Below, piece by piece: positions 22,401 through 30,800 of a DNA stretch of 64,000 bases. Both the position numbers and the translations under genes were made by a program. Each line of letters starts with the position of its first letter. The stretch's first letter is position 1. The notes under the pieces are model-generated. The model saw only the letters and a program-made list of their open reading frames with translations. It did not search any database and was not told where the DNA came from. The stretch is from assembly GCA_022577435.1 (NCBI GenBank), contig JAKOON010000012.1, forward strand, positions 8,859,412 through 8,923,411. Direction: 5' to 3'. Origin of the DNA: Embiotoca jacksoni. Taxonomy: Eukaryota > Chordata > Actinopteri > Embiotocidae.

Positions 22401-24713
22401 AGACAAGCAAAGCTTGGCTCGGAGGAGTCATCTCTAGTTGCCAGGCTAATGCTGTGCTTGGCTCAGGTCAGGCGGATATTTGCTTAGTGTCTTTGTGGAA
22501 TTCAAACAGGTTGTTTTGCTTCGAGCAGTATTGTGAATAAATCAGTCCTCAGCAAAGGGAAGGCTTTTATGGCTGGGCTCAATTAATGTAATGCGCTCAG
22601 ATTTGACTGCATTTCACTGACATATATTTCAATCAGCAGCACATCAAAAGCTTGAGGATAGAAAATGTCTCTTCAGTTATCTGTTCTTGTGTCCTTTGTC
22701 TTCTTCAGAGCCAGGTAGCTGAGAAGGGGCGCGAGCTGAAGGGGCTGAAGGACACACTCACGCTCATTGTGAAGGAGAAGGAAAAACTGGAGGGGGTTAG
22801 TGACAGCTTTCATTTTCTCTTTTATAGACTTCTTCCACTCTAAAAATTCCCTGTAATGTGCCATACCCCTGACATTTTCCCTCTCCCAATCTGGTTTGTG
22901 TTTAATATGCCTCTAATTGTAGACGCAAAGTAAATGAGTTCTTATTTTCCATTCCATTACTTCGGGCCACAGTAAGGTCCTCGCTGACCTAAACACGGCT
23001 TGGAGGTAATGCTGTTGTAGTTAAGAGGACTAGAATGACCCAATTTGAGGTTTAGACTGTAAATTAACTTGGCGTCTGCAACTAACATCAGTAAAACACA
23101 GAGTTCCATTCCCTTTGAAATTGAGAAGTGTTTCTTTTTTAACGAAGGCGCTAATTACACTGTCTAAAAGCAAGAACTGACTGTGAGCAGTGATGTGTTG
23201 CTTTTATTATCAGACTGGGAGGCACAGAGAGATGAATCAGATATAGGAGCAGTGGTGGTCTAAAGGTTATAGAGAAGCAACCTGTCTGTGTGGAAGGTTG
23301 TCAGTTCCATCCCGAGACCAGAAGGTCTGGGTGGGAAAAGTGAAAAAGCAGTGCTTTCCCTTCATGCTCAGTAGGTCAGGCTGTGGTTGCATTGTGCTGT
23401 GAATGCGATCTGGTCTTTCCTGTAAAAGAGAGATTTCCTCTCAATGAAACTATGCTGATCAAATAAAGGTGAAAAGAAAGATAAATAACTTTTAACAAAA
23501 TATGTACATGCCCAGGGTTTCATTTAATTTTGCCAGTCGTCTTTGCTTGCTGTTTGAATCCTGCTGTTTTGTTCCCCAGGAGCTCCAGAAAGGCAGCAGC
23601 AGTAAAGATCAGGGCTCTAGTGAGAAAACCAGTTTGGAGAACCTCCAGTCCAGTGTGCCTTTATTCCTGCAGTACCCCGTCCCTTACACCCAGGACGCCC
23701 CGACCCCTCTTCTGGTTTCTCAGAGTCCCAGCAAGCTGCACTTTGGGAACCCTTACTCCATCGCAGACCCTAAAGGTTGGTTTTCTTTTCGCGTACTGAC
23801 CTCCAACAACCATTACAGAAACGCTGGACTCTTACAAATTCTTTCCTTGCAGACGAGGCAGACGAGGAGTTCTCAGATGACCAGCCTCTCAGGCTGCCCC
23901 CCGTGGGCCCGCCCTCCTGGGACAGCAACGTGGTGTGTATCCAACCCACCCGCAACCACAGCCGGCCAGAAGGCCACGAGGAGTCAGAGGAAAAGCAAAA
24001 CAACAATGTAAGCCTCTCTCCCATGTGCAGGATGCAATTAAATATGTATGAAGGGAAACTTTTTAGTCCACTGTCTATTTATTAATCTGCCGTTTTTCCC
24101 CCCTTCGCTCTCAGGGTAATACCAACGAACAGCCCGCGGCAACTGAAACGCGCAGCCCATTCGTGAATGATGGACAAACTGCCTTCTGCTTTGATCCCAG
24201 GTAACACACCCTCACATGCCCAAAACTCTCGTAAATGCCGTCCAAGGCTTGCTGCACCCTACACTTACGAAACCTGTGCATTGTAGCTCGTGTTCTGCTG
24301 CACAGCCCCCTTTAGTTGGTGTTAGCTGAACAGCAGGCCACCCACGTCGCATCTGACAGATGCTCTTTATTAGCTTGCGCTCCTGGTTTGCCCACATCAC
24401 GGCTTGTCTGCTTATTAACGTGAGCCTTCTTCTCCCTGCCCCTCCTCCCCTCCTCCTTCTCCTCCTCCTCCTCCTCCTCCTCCTCCTCCTCCACTGTCGT
24501 CTCCCCGTGCGCAGCATGGACATGAAACGATGTCCGCTATGCGAGGTCATCTTCCCACCCAACTACGACCAGAGTAAGTTTGAGGAGCACGTGGAGAGCC
24601 ACTGGAAAATCTGCCCCATGTGCAGCGAGCAATTCCCGCTGGACTGCGACCAGAAGGTGTTTGAGAATCACGTGCTCACGCACTTCGACGCACACCCGCT
24701 CAACTTTGACTAA
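11536..24713 (+). CDS. tax1bp1: Tax1-binding protein 1 (selective-autophagy and ubiquitin adaptor)
   Basis: Joining 17 exons gives a complete 839-residue protein; the human protein is 789. Order: SKICH domain about 16-120 (SNFAHVIFQNV, WVGIFK, WSTARDYYTFLW, DDGEFYQFCYV); non-canonical LIR DILVV at 145-149, where the CALCOCO family binds ATG8 proteins; Glu/Lys/Leu-rich coiled coils about 155-500 and 518-630; a Pro/Ser linker; and two C2H2-type fingers (C780, C783, H799, H803; C807, C810, H826, H830) that in the family bind ubiquitin and myosin VI. The protein links ubiquitinated cargo to autophagosomes and restrains NF-kB signalling with A20 and Itch. Finger 1 keeps PPNY, but finger 2 has PLDC in place of PPxY. 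Met14 is a possible alternative start. Introns 3, 5, 9, 10, 11 and 13 hold nothing recognisable. Confidence 0.97.
11713..15860 (+). other. tax1bp1: tax1bp1 intron 2
   Basis: Largest intron of the gene (4.1 kb). Holds a TTAA-flanked MITE at 12254-12591 and an A tract at 15115-15131. Nothing else is recognised. Confidence 0.7.
12254..12591. mobile_element. TTAA-flanked MITE with inverted termini
   Basis: The ends TTAAAGGTCCCATATT (12254-12269) and AATATGGGACCTTTAA (12576-12591) are exact 16-bp reverse complements, and TTAA marks both ends, as for piggyBac/Kolobok-type target sites. The 338-bp interior has no open frame related to a transposase, so it is non-autonomous. Confidence 0.85.
15861..15963 (+). 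CDS. tax1bp1: tax1bp1 exon 3
   Basis: Residues 60-93, SKICH core (VGWSTARDYYTFLWSPLPEN). The acceptor is CTCACAG and the donor is CAGG|GTAAGA, leaving one base of Gly94. Confidence 0.96.
16362..16552 (+). CDS. tax1bp1: tax1bp1 exon 4 (end of SKICH, LIR motif)
   Basis: Residues 94-157. Encodes GYYVPNDDGEFYQFCYVTHK and the non-canonical ATG8-binding motif DILVV (145-149). The acceptor is TTCCCCAG and the donor is GAG|GTACAG. Confidence 0.97.
16763..17372 (+). mobile_element. L2-like LINE 3' fragment in tax1bp1 intron 4
   Basis: The start CACGCTGGACTAATGTCT and the open frame 16872-17087 (ERINFKIPLLVHKSLNGLRP, YEPCRPLKSSG, GEVAFSHCA) match the C-terminal end of the reverse transcriptase of fish L2-type non-LTR elements. 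Its usual 3' tail 'AAGGCACTATATAAATA' follows at 17341. It is 5'-truncated, with frame breaks. Confidence 0.85.
17436..17594 (+). CDS. tax1bp1: tax1bp1 exon 5 (coiled coil)
   Basis: Residues 158-210, a highly charged heptad region rich in Glu, Gln, Lys and Leu. The acceptor TTTTTTTTTGTGCAG follows a T-rich tract. The donor is CAA|GTAAGG. Confidence 0.95.
18389..18537 (+). CDS. tax1bp1: tax1bp1 exon 6 (coiled coil)
   Basis: Residues 211-259 plus two bases of Ser260. Contains LEEATARIIQLEEDLIGVTQ, matching the human QLEEDIVSVT region. The acceptor is CTTCCCAG and the donor is ACAG|GTGAGT. Confidence 0.95.
18662..18752 (+). CDS. tax1bp1: tax1bp1 exon 7 (coiled coil)
   Basis: Residues 260-290 (SLKDRVKKLTAEKEALESHL then KNEKDEKELYK). 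The conserved KDEKELYK ends at the AAG|GTAATG donor. Confidence 0.95.
19432..19480 (+). repeat. (TG)n microsatellite
   Basis: About 24 TG units with one TA interruption, ending in a G run, 39 bp upstream of tax1bp1 exon 8. Confidence 0.95.
19519..19704 (+). CDS. tax1bp1: tax1bp1 exon 8 (coiled coil)
   Basis: Residues 291-352 (IHLKNRELENTKLSAELQML and on). The acceptor TGCCCTAG lies 30-40 bp after a long TG repeat. The donor is CTG|GTATAA. Confidence 0.95.
19907..20158 (+). CDS. tax1bp1: tax1bp1 exon 9 (coiled coil, largest exon)
   Basis: Residues 353-436. Begins GEMKALKEQLRQKEEQLQAN and includes DASSTRDRTMSELYHMKLEA. The Ala- and Gln-rich second half (QAKAEAQAQCGRLERMVEQM) has no obvious counterpart in the human protein. 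It may account for much of the extra length. Confidence 0.93.
20821..20991 (+). CDS. tax1bp1: tax1bp1 exon 10 (coiled coil)
   Basis: Residues 437-493. Carries the strongly conserved block REVEDLKLRLHMAAEHYKEK and YKECQRLQKHLLKVSEQQG. The acceptor is TTATAACAG and the donor is GGG|GTAGGT. Confidence 0.96.
21386..21458 (+). CDS. tax1bp1: tax1bp1 exon 11 (Ala/Ser/Pro linker)
   Basis: Residues 494-517 plus one base. A short linker between coiled coils (ELKRSSGQEAAAVPASVSPD). The acceptor is GTATCTGTAG after a T-rich tract. Confidence 0.92.
21771..21889 (+). CDS. tax1bp1: tax1bp1 exon 12 (coiled coil)
   Basis: Residues 518-557, including EASDMNDKYRKCKQMLM, matching the human KTEKYNKCKQLLQ segment. 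The acceptor is TCTTTGCAG and the donor is ATG|GTAAGA. Confidence 0.95.
22026..22151 (+). CDS. tax1bp1: tax1bp1 exon 13 (coiled coil)
   Basis: Residues 558-599. Contains FADELAKMEVKFKEQLKTNE, clearly homologous to human YADELAKMELKWKEQVK. The donor GTCGGT is slightly weak. Confidence 0.95.
22709..22795 (+). CDS. tax1bp1: tax1bp1 exon 14 (coiled coil extension)
   Basis: Residues 600-628 (SQVAEKGRELKGLKDTLTLI and on). In frame, with good splice sites (TTCTTCAG; GGG|GTTAGT) and length divisible by three. It could therefore be a cassette exon; I see no obvious human equivalent. Confidence 0.85.
23245..23492 (+). mobile_element. tRNA-derived SINE in tax1bp1 intron 14
   Basis: A-box-like GTGGTCTAAAGGTTATAGA, then a B-box-like GTTGTCAGTTCCATCC at the expected distance, a unique body, and a simple 3' end 'AAATAAAGGTGAAAAGAAAG'. 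This layout fits a tRNA-head SINE inserted in sense orientation. Confidence 0.7.
23580..23775 (+). CDS. tax1bp1: tax1bp1 exon 15 (Ser/Pro linker)
   Basis: Residues 629-693 plus one base. Low-complexity linker ending in KLHFGNPYSIADPK, parallel to human VLQYGNPYASQE. The acceptor is TTCCCCAG and the donor is AAAG|GTTGGT. Confidence 0.92.
23853..24007 (+). CDS. tax1bp1: tax1bp1 exon 16
   Basis: Residues 694-745 (DEADEEFSDDQPLRLPPVGP, then PSWDSNVVCIQPTRNHSRPE). The PSW...NVVC...QP.RN.SRP pattern is shared with the human protein. Confidence 0.95.
24115..24200 (+). CDS. tax1bp1: tax1bp1 exon 17
   Basis: Residues 746-773 plus two bases of Ser774. Ends with GQTAFCFDPS, like human GTGFCFDSS, just before the fingers. 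Confidence 0.94.
24424..24492 (+). repeat. (CTC)n polypyrimidine microsatellite
   Basis: CTC/CCT repeats form an almost pure pyrimidine stretch ending 22 bp before tax1bp1 exon 18, so the repeat serves as the polypyrimidine tract of that acceptor. Confidence 0.9.
24515..24713 (+). CDS. tax1bp1: tax1bp1 exon 18 (two zinc fingers and stop)
   Basis: Residues 774-839. Finger 1 is CPLC...HVESH with PPNY, and finger 2 is CPMC...HVLTH with PLDC. The C terminus LNFD is identical to human. The acceptor GTGCGCAG is preceded by a (CTC)n polypyrimidine tract. Stop codon TAA. Confidence 0.98.
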
Positions 24714-25545
24714 TCAGAAAATCAGCACATCCAGTCTGACAACTTCCTGTCAACCACTGAGATAAATCACTCTGCACTCTTTTCTGCATGTAATGGTGTG
24801 AAGATCCTCTCTTTAGGACTATACTGACTTTCGCTTTCCTACTTAGAGAAACACTTTGAGGTGACGTGACATTTTAAAATGACATTTTAATTCAGTGTAT
24901 ATCGCAGGGCAACTGAATCTGTTTGCAAACCCAAATTATTTGTTTTAATAGGAGGACAATTTCCCTTCATTTGGATTTGAAGAAGATTTTAGGGGGTTTA
25001 GACTGTTGTACGTATGTATACTGACTTTAAATGGACTTGGCTCTCGTAGATCTGTTCGACTACAGGATGTAACGAATCAGGGAAAGAGATAAGTGTTTAC
25101 CAAACTCACATTGAAAACATGCAAACAAATGCTTCCCCCCTCCCTCAAGTCATTTGGTCATTCTTTATAGACAGCAGCCTTGGTGCACTATATGCAGTCA
25201 GGGAGAAATCTTCAGTGATTATATCCATACATAATTATACAGTATATCATCAGATCATCTATTTTAGAATAATTAAAGCCAACGATATTGTGACAGCCTT
25301 GATACTTTGTGTATGATATAGATTTGTTTTTGTCAGGTTTCCTTTTGTTTTGATTATTTGATTGTGTCTGAATCCTTAAAAACTTTGATATCTGATCAGT
25401 GCATGCTGAGCTTCTGTTAAATTCTCCTTCTTTTGTTCTTCTCTTTTACCGTATTAAGTTATTTCATTCATAGAAATGTTTCATTAGTTCAGTGAGTTTC
25501 ATGTATCCTGAAAGGAACTAATAAAGTCTGTTTGAAACAGAATTT
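24714..25545 (+). other. tax1bp1: tax1bp1 3' UTR
   Basis: AT-rich sequence from the stop codon to just past the AATAAA at 25520. No further open frame or repeat is seen. The 3' end is estimated from the signal. Confidence 0.7.
25520..25525 (+). terminator. tax1bp1 poly(A) signal
   Basis: AATAAA on the plus strand followed by a T/G-rich stretch (GTCTGTTTG...TTTTGTCTG), the expected downstream element. Confidence 0.7.
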
Positions 25546-25587
25546 TGTCTGAACACAGTTAATAACACCGGAGTCGAGGAACAGACC

Positions 25588-25593
25588 TTTATT
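25588..25593 (-). terminator. jazf1 poly(A) signal
   Basis: TTTATT on the plus strand (AATAAA on the minus), the last clear signal before the tax1bp1 end. It predicts jazf1 cleavage near 25560-25578. Confidence 0.6.
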
Positions 25594-26329
25594 CTAAACG
25601 TAACAAAAGTTTACATGAAGCAGCTTTTTGAAAAAATACAGTACGTCACCACCTCTCGTTTTGTCTTTTCATACACATTTTCATACATAGTAATGTATTT
25701 TTAACTTCAGAAACATATGAAAATATAATTTAATGCACTTGACACATGACAATACATTCACTGTACACTATATCAAATACTTTTCTCCATACTGACAGTA
25801 TTATACTGCTGCAGTTTTTCAATTGAGCTGTAGTTACTTGACATGAACATCCATGCTGTGAAGATTTTACCTAATGGCTCAGTGTGGATAAATCTTGTGG
25901 TATTTTTTAATCTGTGGTTCATTACTATAATTATTAAGTCTTCATAGATGACCGACATTATATTGTTATGGCACAGAGTATGAGCTGTGTGTGTGTGTTT
26001 CTCTCACAGCAGGACTGTGAGAACATCAATGTGCTAAATGTATCTTTTCCTATTATCCATGACATGGATGATCATATAGTAGACCAGAGAGTCGGTGAGC
26101 AGCAAACAGTCCCGACAGGCCGCCTGCCGTCAGCTGAATTTTGTATGAACTGTCAAAATGAAGCCATACAAACATTTACTGCACTTTTTTTTTTTTGGAA
26201 TGGTTTACAATTCAAGGCAACTACTGTTGGTACAGAAATCTCACAATACTAAAAGCACCGGAGGATCGATGTCCATCTTTCCATGGAGCAATGGAGAATG
26301 TGCAACAGTACACTTATAGTATATATATG

Positions 26330-26333
<4 letters not shown>

Positions 26334-26367
<34 letters not shown>

Positions 26368-26378
26368 GACACACACGC
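26334..26378 (+). repeat. (AC)n microsatellite
   Basis: An AC array preceded by alternating AT, with interruptions at the right end, within the jazf1 3' UTR. Confidence 0.9.
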
Positions 26379-26615
26379 ACTAGAAACAAGGTATTGGCAA
26401 AAATGCTAATTTGTTTGGCAACTTTTACAAAAAGTGCTTTGATCCCTTACTGGATGTAGGAAGTTAAACTACTAAGGTCTTCAGGAAAGTGATGAGGAAC
26501 TATGACCCACGGAGTTCCCATGATCCCGCTGAACAGCAGAAGTACTGTCAGAAAACTTGGGCAGGATTGTGGTGCTGAAATGCTTGCTAAAATCACCTGA
26601 GATAATCCTTTGGTG

Positions 26616-26617
<2 letters not shown>

Positions 26618-26655
<38 letters not shown>
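26618..26655 (+). repeat. (AC)n microsatellite
   Basis: A pure AC array of about 19 units within the jazf1 3' UTR. Confidence 0.95.
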
Positions 26656-26657
<2 letters not shown>

Positions 26658-27205
26658 CGTGTTTGCCGTAAAACGGATTAAAAAAAAGTTTTAATTCTTG
26701 TGATATGAAAGAAAATGTAACTCGAGTTATGTTCAACAATTGATTATCAACATTAAACCTGATAGAGAATTCAAAATGCACAAATACTTTCATGTTGGCT
26801 TCTCATGCTATAACCCACATTCATTTTTTTTTTTCATTTTAGGCGCAAATGAGACACTGTTTGACACCACAGAGGCAAAGTAATGGTGCCTCTTCTCAGT
26901 AAAAACACCAAAATCTTTCCTTCTATTCCCTTCAAAGCATGTACATGCAAGGCTGCTTGTGACCTGGCCATTCTCAGAGTCTACAACATGCCCTCTAACA
27001 ACAAGTACCACGTGTCAAAGGAAAAAAAAAGGTCAAATTGATAAAAACTTAAAATGTGCAAAATACAAAACTACATAAAAGATTCAACATTCTGAGTAAA
27101 ATTCAAGGTAGAATAACACATTTTTACCATGCAATCAAAAAAAAAATAAAATAAAAAAAAAAATAGTGTCATCGCTAGAGGAATAAAAAAAAAAAAAGTC
27201 AGGGC

Positions 27206-27227
27206 GGGGGGGGGGGGGGGGGGGGGG
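27206..27227 (+). repeat. 22-base poly(G) homopolymer
   Basis: Uninterrupted G run. In the jazf1 transcript it is read as poly(C), located about 110 nt after the stop codon and followed by poly(U). Confidence 0.95.
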
Positions 27228-27337
27228 CTGAAGGATGAGCAGGACCAGGTGGACAGAGAAACCACCGCTGCTGGTGATGGTGGTGTTCCGACGGTTGTCT
27301 GAGGGAGGACCGAGGCAGAGCGCTGGTCAATCAGTCT

Positions 27338-27514
27338 CTACTGCTGCATCTTGCGCATGATGTCGGCAGAGATGGGTGGGTGGAAGTTGATGGTGTGGTG
27401 GCGGAGACCCTGAGATGTTTTGTAGCTCTTCCCGCAGCGGCACTTAAAGGGTTTGCGCACCCTTATCTGGGTCCGGTGGCCGTTCTTGGCGTGATACTTG
27501 ATTCCGTTCACATT
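27338..27514 (-). CDS. jazf1: jazf1 exon 5 (zinc fingers 2-3 and stop)
   Basis: Encodes NVNGIKYHAKNGHRTQIRVR, then KPFKCRCGKSYKTSQGLRHH, TINFHPPISADIMRKMQQ and TAG. The acceptor is CACCGTAG. Confidence 0.97.
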   Translation of the reverse strand, partial: NVNGIKYHAKNGHRTQIRVRKPFKCRCGKSYKTSQGLRHHTINFHPPISADIMRKMQQ

Positions 27515-27835
27515 CTACGGTGAAAATGGAAATGAAACGGACATCACTTTAGACACACATCAGACAAAACCACTAAAGCGGTGAATGTAAAAGTAACAAA
27601 ACGTAGCAACAGCAGAACAAGTGCACTGCATGGAGAACAGGATATGGAAACTACATCCATGTGTGATCTAAGAGCATGTCATTCCAAACCCACGACCATT
27701 AGGATGCTGCTAGATCAGGCTCCGCTCCTCTGAGGAGGCTTTCAACAAGATTTTGGGACCGGGCTGCAGGAATTTGCTCCGATTTTAGCCACAAATGCAT
27801 CAATAAAGTCAGGTACCAGTGTTAGGAGATAACGC

Positions 27836-27867
<32 letters not shown>

Positions 27868-30800
27868 AAGAAGAATGTAGCATACAGACTGCGGGTATCC
27901 GGAGATTTTGCGCATTTAGAATTTCACTCGTTTGATTTATGGACAAAAAGGGGTGTCAGTCAACTCGACATCAGACTGTAAGAGGAGGAACAAAATGTGT
28001 TCTTGTTCTGCCCCCGGACAGATGCCTCATGCTGCCTGCTACCTCAGACTAAGTCATTGCCTATAACCCTGTCATTCACGTCAGCAATGCAATTTTCTCA
28101 GGCTGCACATAATTTATTCCGACCACACACGCCAGATGTGGATGGAAAATCCTGTAAAAACTCCACGTCACTGAAGTGGACTACATGTATGCATTTATGT
28201 TGTTGCAATGCTCAACTGCAAACCAGTTTTCCATTCTCAACAGCTCGGGATCCTTATAAATTTATCTAAGCAAATAAAATCCTATCTCACACTTTGTACG
28301 GTGCAAATATCTCCGGTTTGAATTGGTTCTCCCCATGGTAACAGTATTTCACACCGTTTCAAGCACTAATAAGATGGGAAAGGCGGTGAATGAAACTTAC
28401 CTTATATCTCTTTTTGCAGCCGGGAACAGGGCAGGCAAAAGGCTTCTCGTCCCCTCCGTTCATGCACATGGAGCCGAGGATGGACTCGGAGCTGATGGCG
28501 CTCTCTGTGGTCCACGATTCATCACTGTCAGACTCCTCAAACTCTACCTCTTCTTCATCACACTCGCTACCTGCGGTGGAAAAAAAAAAATCAAATGGCA
28601 AGTGACTCGGGGCATCTCGACCCGAATGTTCTTGGTCTCCAAGAATCCTTGATTTATGCACACTTTGAGATTCATCTGCGGCGATTAAATCCTGACCATT
28701 GAGCCCTAAGGCTGATAAACACGGGCCTTTTCTCAGCACATGTTCTGGGCCAGTGTTCCCATAATCTTTACTTCACTGGTTAAGAGTGCCCACATATTTG
28801 GAAGAAATGAAATATGCAAATCATGGGAAAGAGTTTATGCATTTCATTGAGGTGACCCAAGGGTCGGGAAGCTGCCGTTTTAATGATTAAGTAAAGATGT
28901 CAGACCGGAAGAATGCATACTTTACGAAACGAGAACATGATTCCATGGGAAAACTTTACCAGGAAGAAACATAATGGATTCCCGTCTTATAAAATGTACA
29001 ATAATTAAACAGATGAGCTGGACTAAGAAGGCCGTCTCTGCAAACTGAAAGTCAACATATTGAGTTTACAATATCTGTAACAAGTTCCTCTACAATTTGA
29101 CAGTGAAACATCGACACAGCTCAGTGAGATAGGAGGTGAATAAAAGGTTTTCACAGGCAATACACACTCATATAACCTCGCTGTCATTTAGCAAAATACC
29201 TGGATGTTAAACCATCTGGAAATGTATATCCTGTCCTTTGGAAAGCGAGTAAAGGAGGGAAAATATATGTAGGTAATCTGGCAGGGCTTCATGTTCTTAA
29301 GCCAAGTGGTTGTTTGCTGTCACAGTTTCTTGATATTGTACCTCCACGGTGGAAAAGCAATCTGCTTACTGCACTACCCAGTTCAAAATGCATAACTTGA
29401 AGAATCTCTACCATGTGTTTTTTGTGTTAGTTATTTTGCTTTTTCTGTATTTTAACGAAATACCATATTCCTGGAGATATCTCGGGCATGTTTCTACTTC
29501 ATCATCACTTGATTATGGGCAATAACAATTACACTCTGCTCTTATCCAAAGCCCTAATAGCAAAAAAAAAAAGCATTGAGGAAGAAGAACGTTCAGATAG
29601 CTTTCATTCAGAAGTCTCACTTAAGTAAAGTCACATCAAGGAGCAGACTGCCCTAATTTATAAACCTTCAACATGTATGTAAAAAGTAAGGAAAAAAAAA
29701 ACAAATCAAGAGATTAAAAGGGTGTTCAGATTGTTCTTAAAGTTTAAAACCATTGCGACGTGTATTTCGCCGCCCCTGGATAAATACTGGCGATCTAACG
29801 AGATGCGAGTGTGTCGCCGTGGTTACCCGTGGGCGTACTGCTGCGGAACGAGGAGGAAGGGGTGATTGGTGGAGTGACAGGAGGGGTGAGGTTCCCACTG
29901 GCGTGGCGGGTTGGTGTGGAAACATTGCTGCGCGACAGATTGCCCGTCAGAGACATCTTGGGCTGCACCTTCTTCTTCAGGGTCTCGTGCTCTCGCCTTG
30001 CAGCATCGGTCATGAACCTGTTGTTACGGGGTGTAAAACTGGTCAGGGTTCACTTCTTTTTTTTTTTTTTTAAATGAAAAGTCTGTATAAAATGAGAAAC
30101 TTGCTGCCCTGATGCTTAGACAGTTGAGCTGTTGTAGGTTTGCTACAATAAAACACCACCGGCTACATTCACATCAAAAAACAACAACTTGGGGGGATTT
30201 ATGATAGTCAGTAAAGTCTTCGGTAAATGTGCGTCATAAAAATCTGAAACGTTAACATAGACACCGTCAGAGCAAAAGTGGAATTAACAAATTAAGCGGC
30301 AGCCACATGAAGATGTGTTTGTGAAGGCAGGGAGACGTTGGCAGACCTTCTTGTACATTTGCTTGTTGCATAAAGCTTTTAAAACCACAATTGAAGCACC
30401 ATATCAAAGACGACTGGGATGAACTCGGTGCAATAAAAAAAAAAAAACAACTACCAAATACAGCAGCAATTCATTTAAGCACTCCACCAGATGACATCTG
30501 AAACTGTTGGTAGAACCTCACAGGAGCACACACTTTATACTGTATGACATAGGGGGTAACACTTACTGATGTAGAGGACTTTGGTCGCTAAATCTTTACA
30601 GGCAAAACACCAATTATAACAATGGCATGTCATATTTTGGTAAATATATAAAGATAATTCACTTAATTTGAGTTACTGTACAAGTAAGTAAACATTGAGC
30701 GGAGATGCAGTTTGAGGGTTAGTAAACCCTTTATCATTTTCTAGATTTCTGCATAAATCTGACCTAAAACATCATCAGATCTTCACACAAGTCCTAAAAG

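Larger units (their letters stand above)
25570..27337 (-). other. jazf1: jazf1 3' UTR
   Basis: About 1.8 kb with no other gene, consistent with the long 3' UTR of mammalian JAZF1. It carries two CA/TG repeats, A-rich tracts and a 22-base homopolymer (G on plus, C in the mRNA). Confidence 0.6.

Noticed and set aside
24212..24562. Arg-rich minus frame
   Set aside because: Antisense of the (CTC)n tract and tax1bp1 exon 18.
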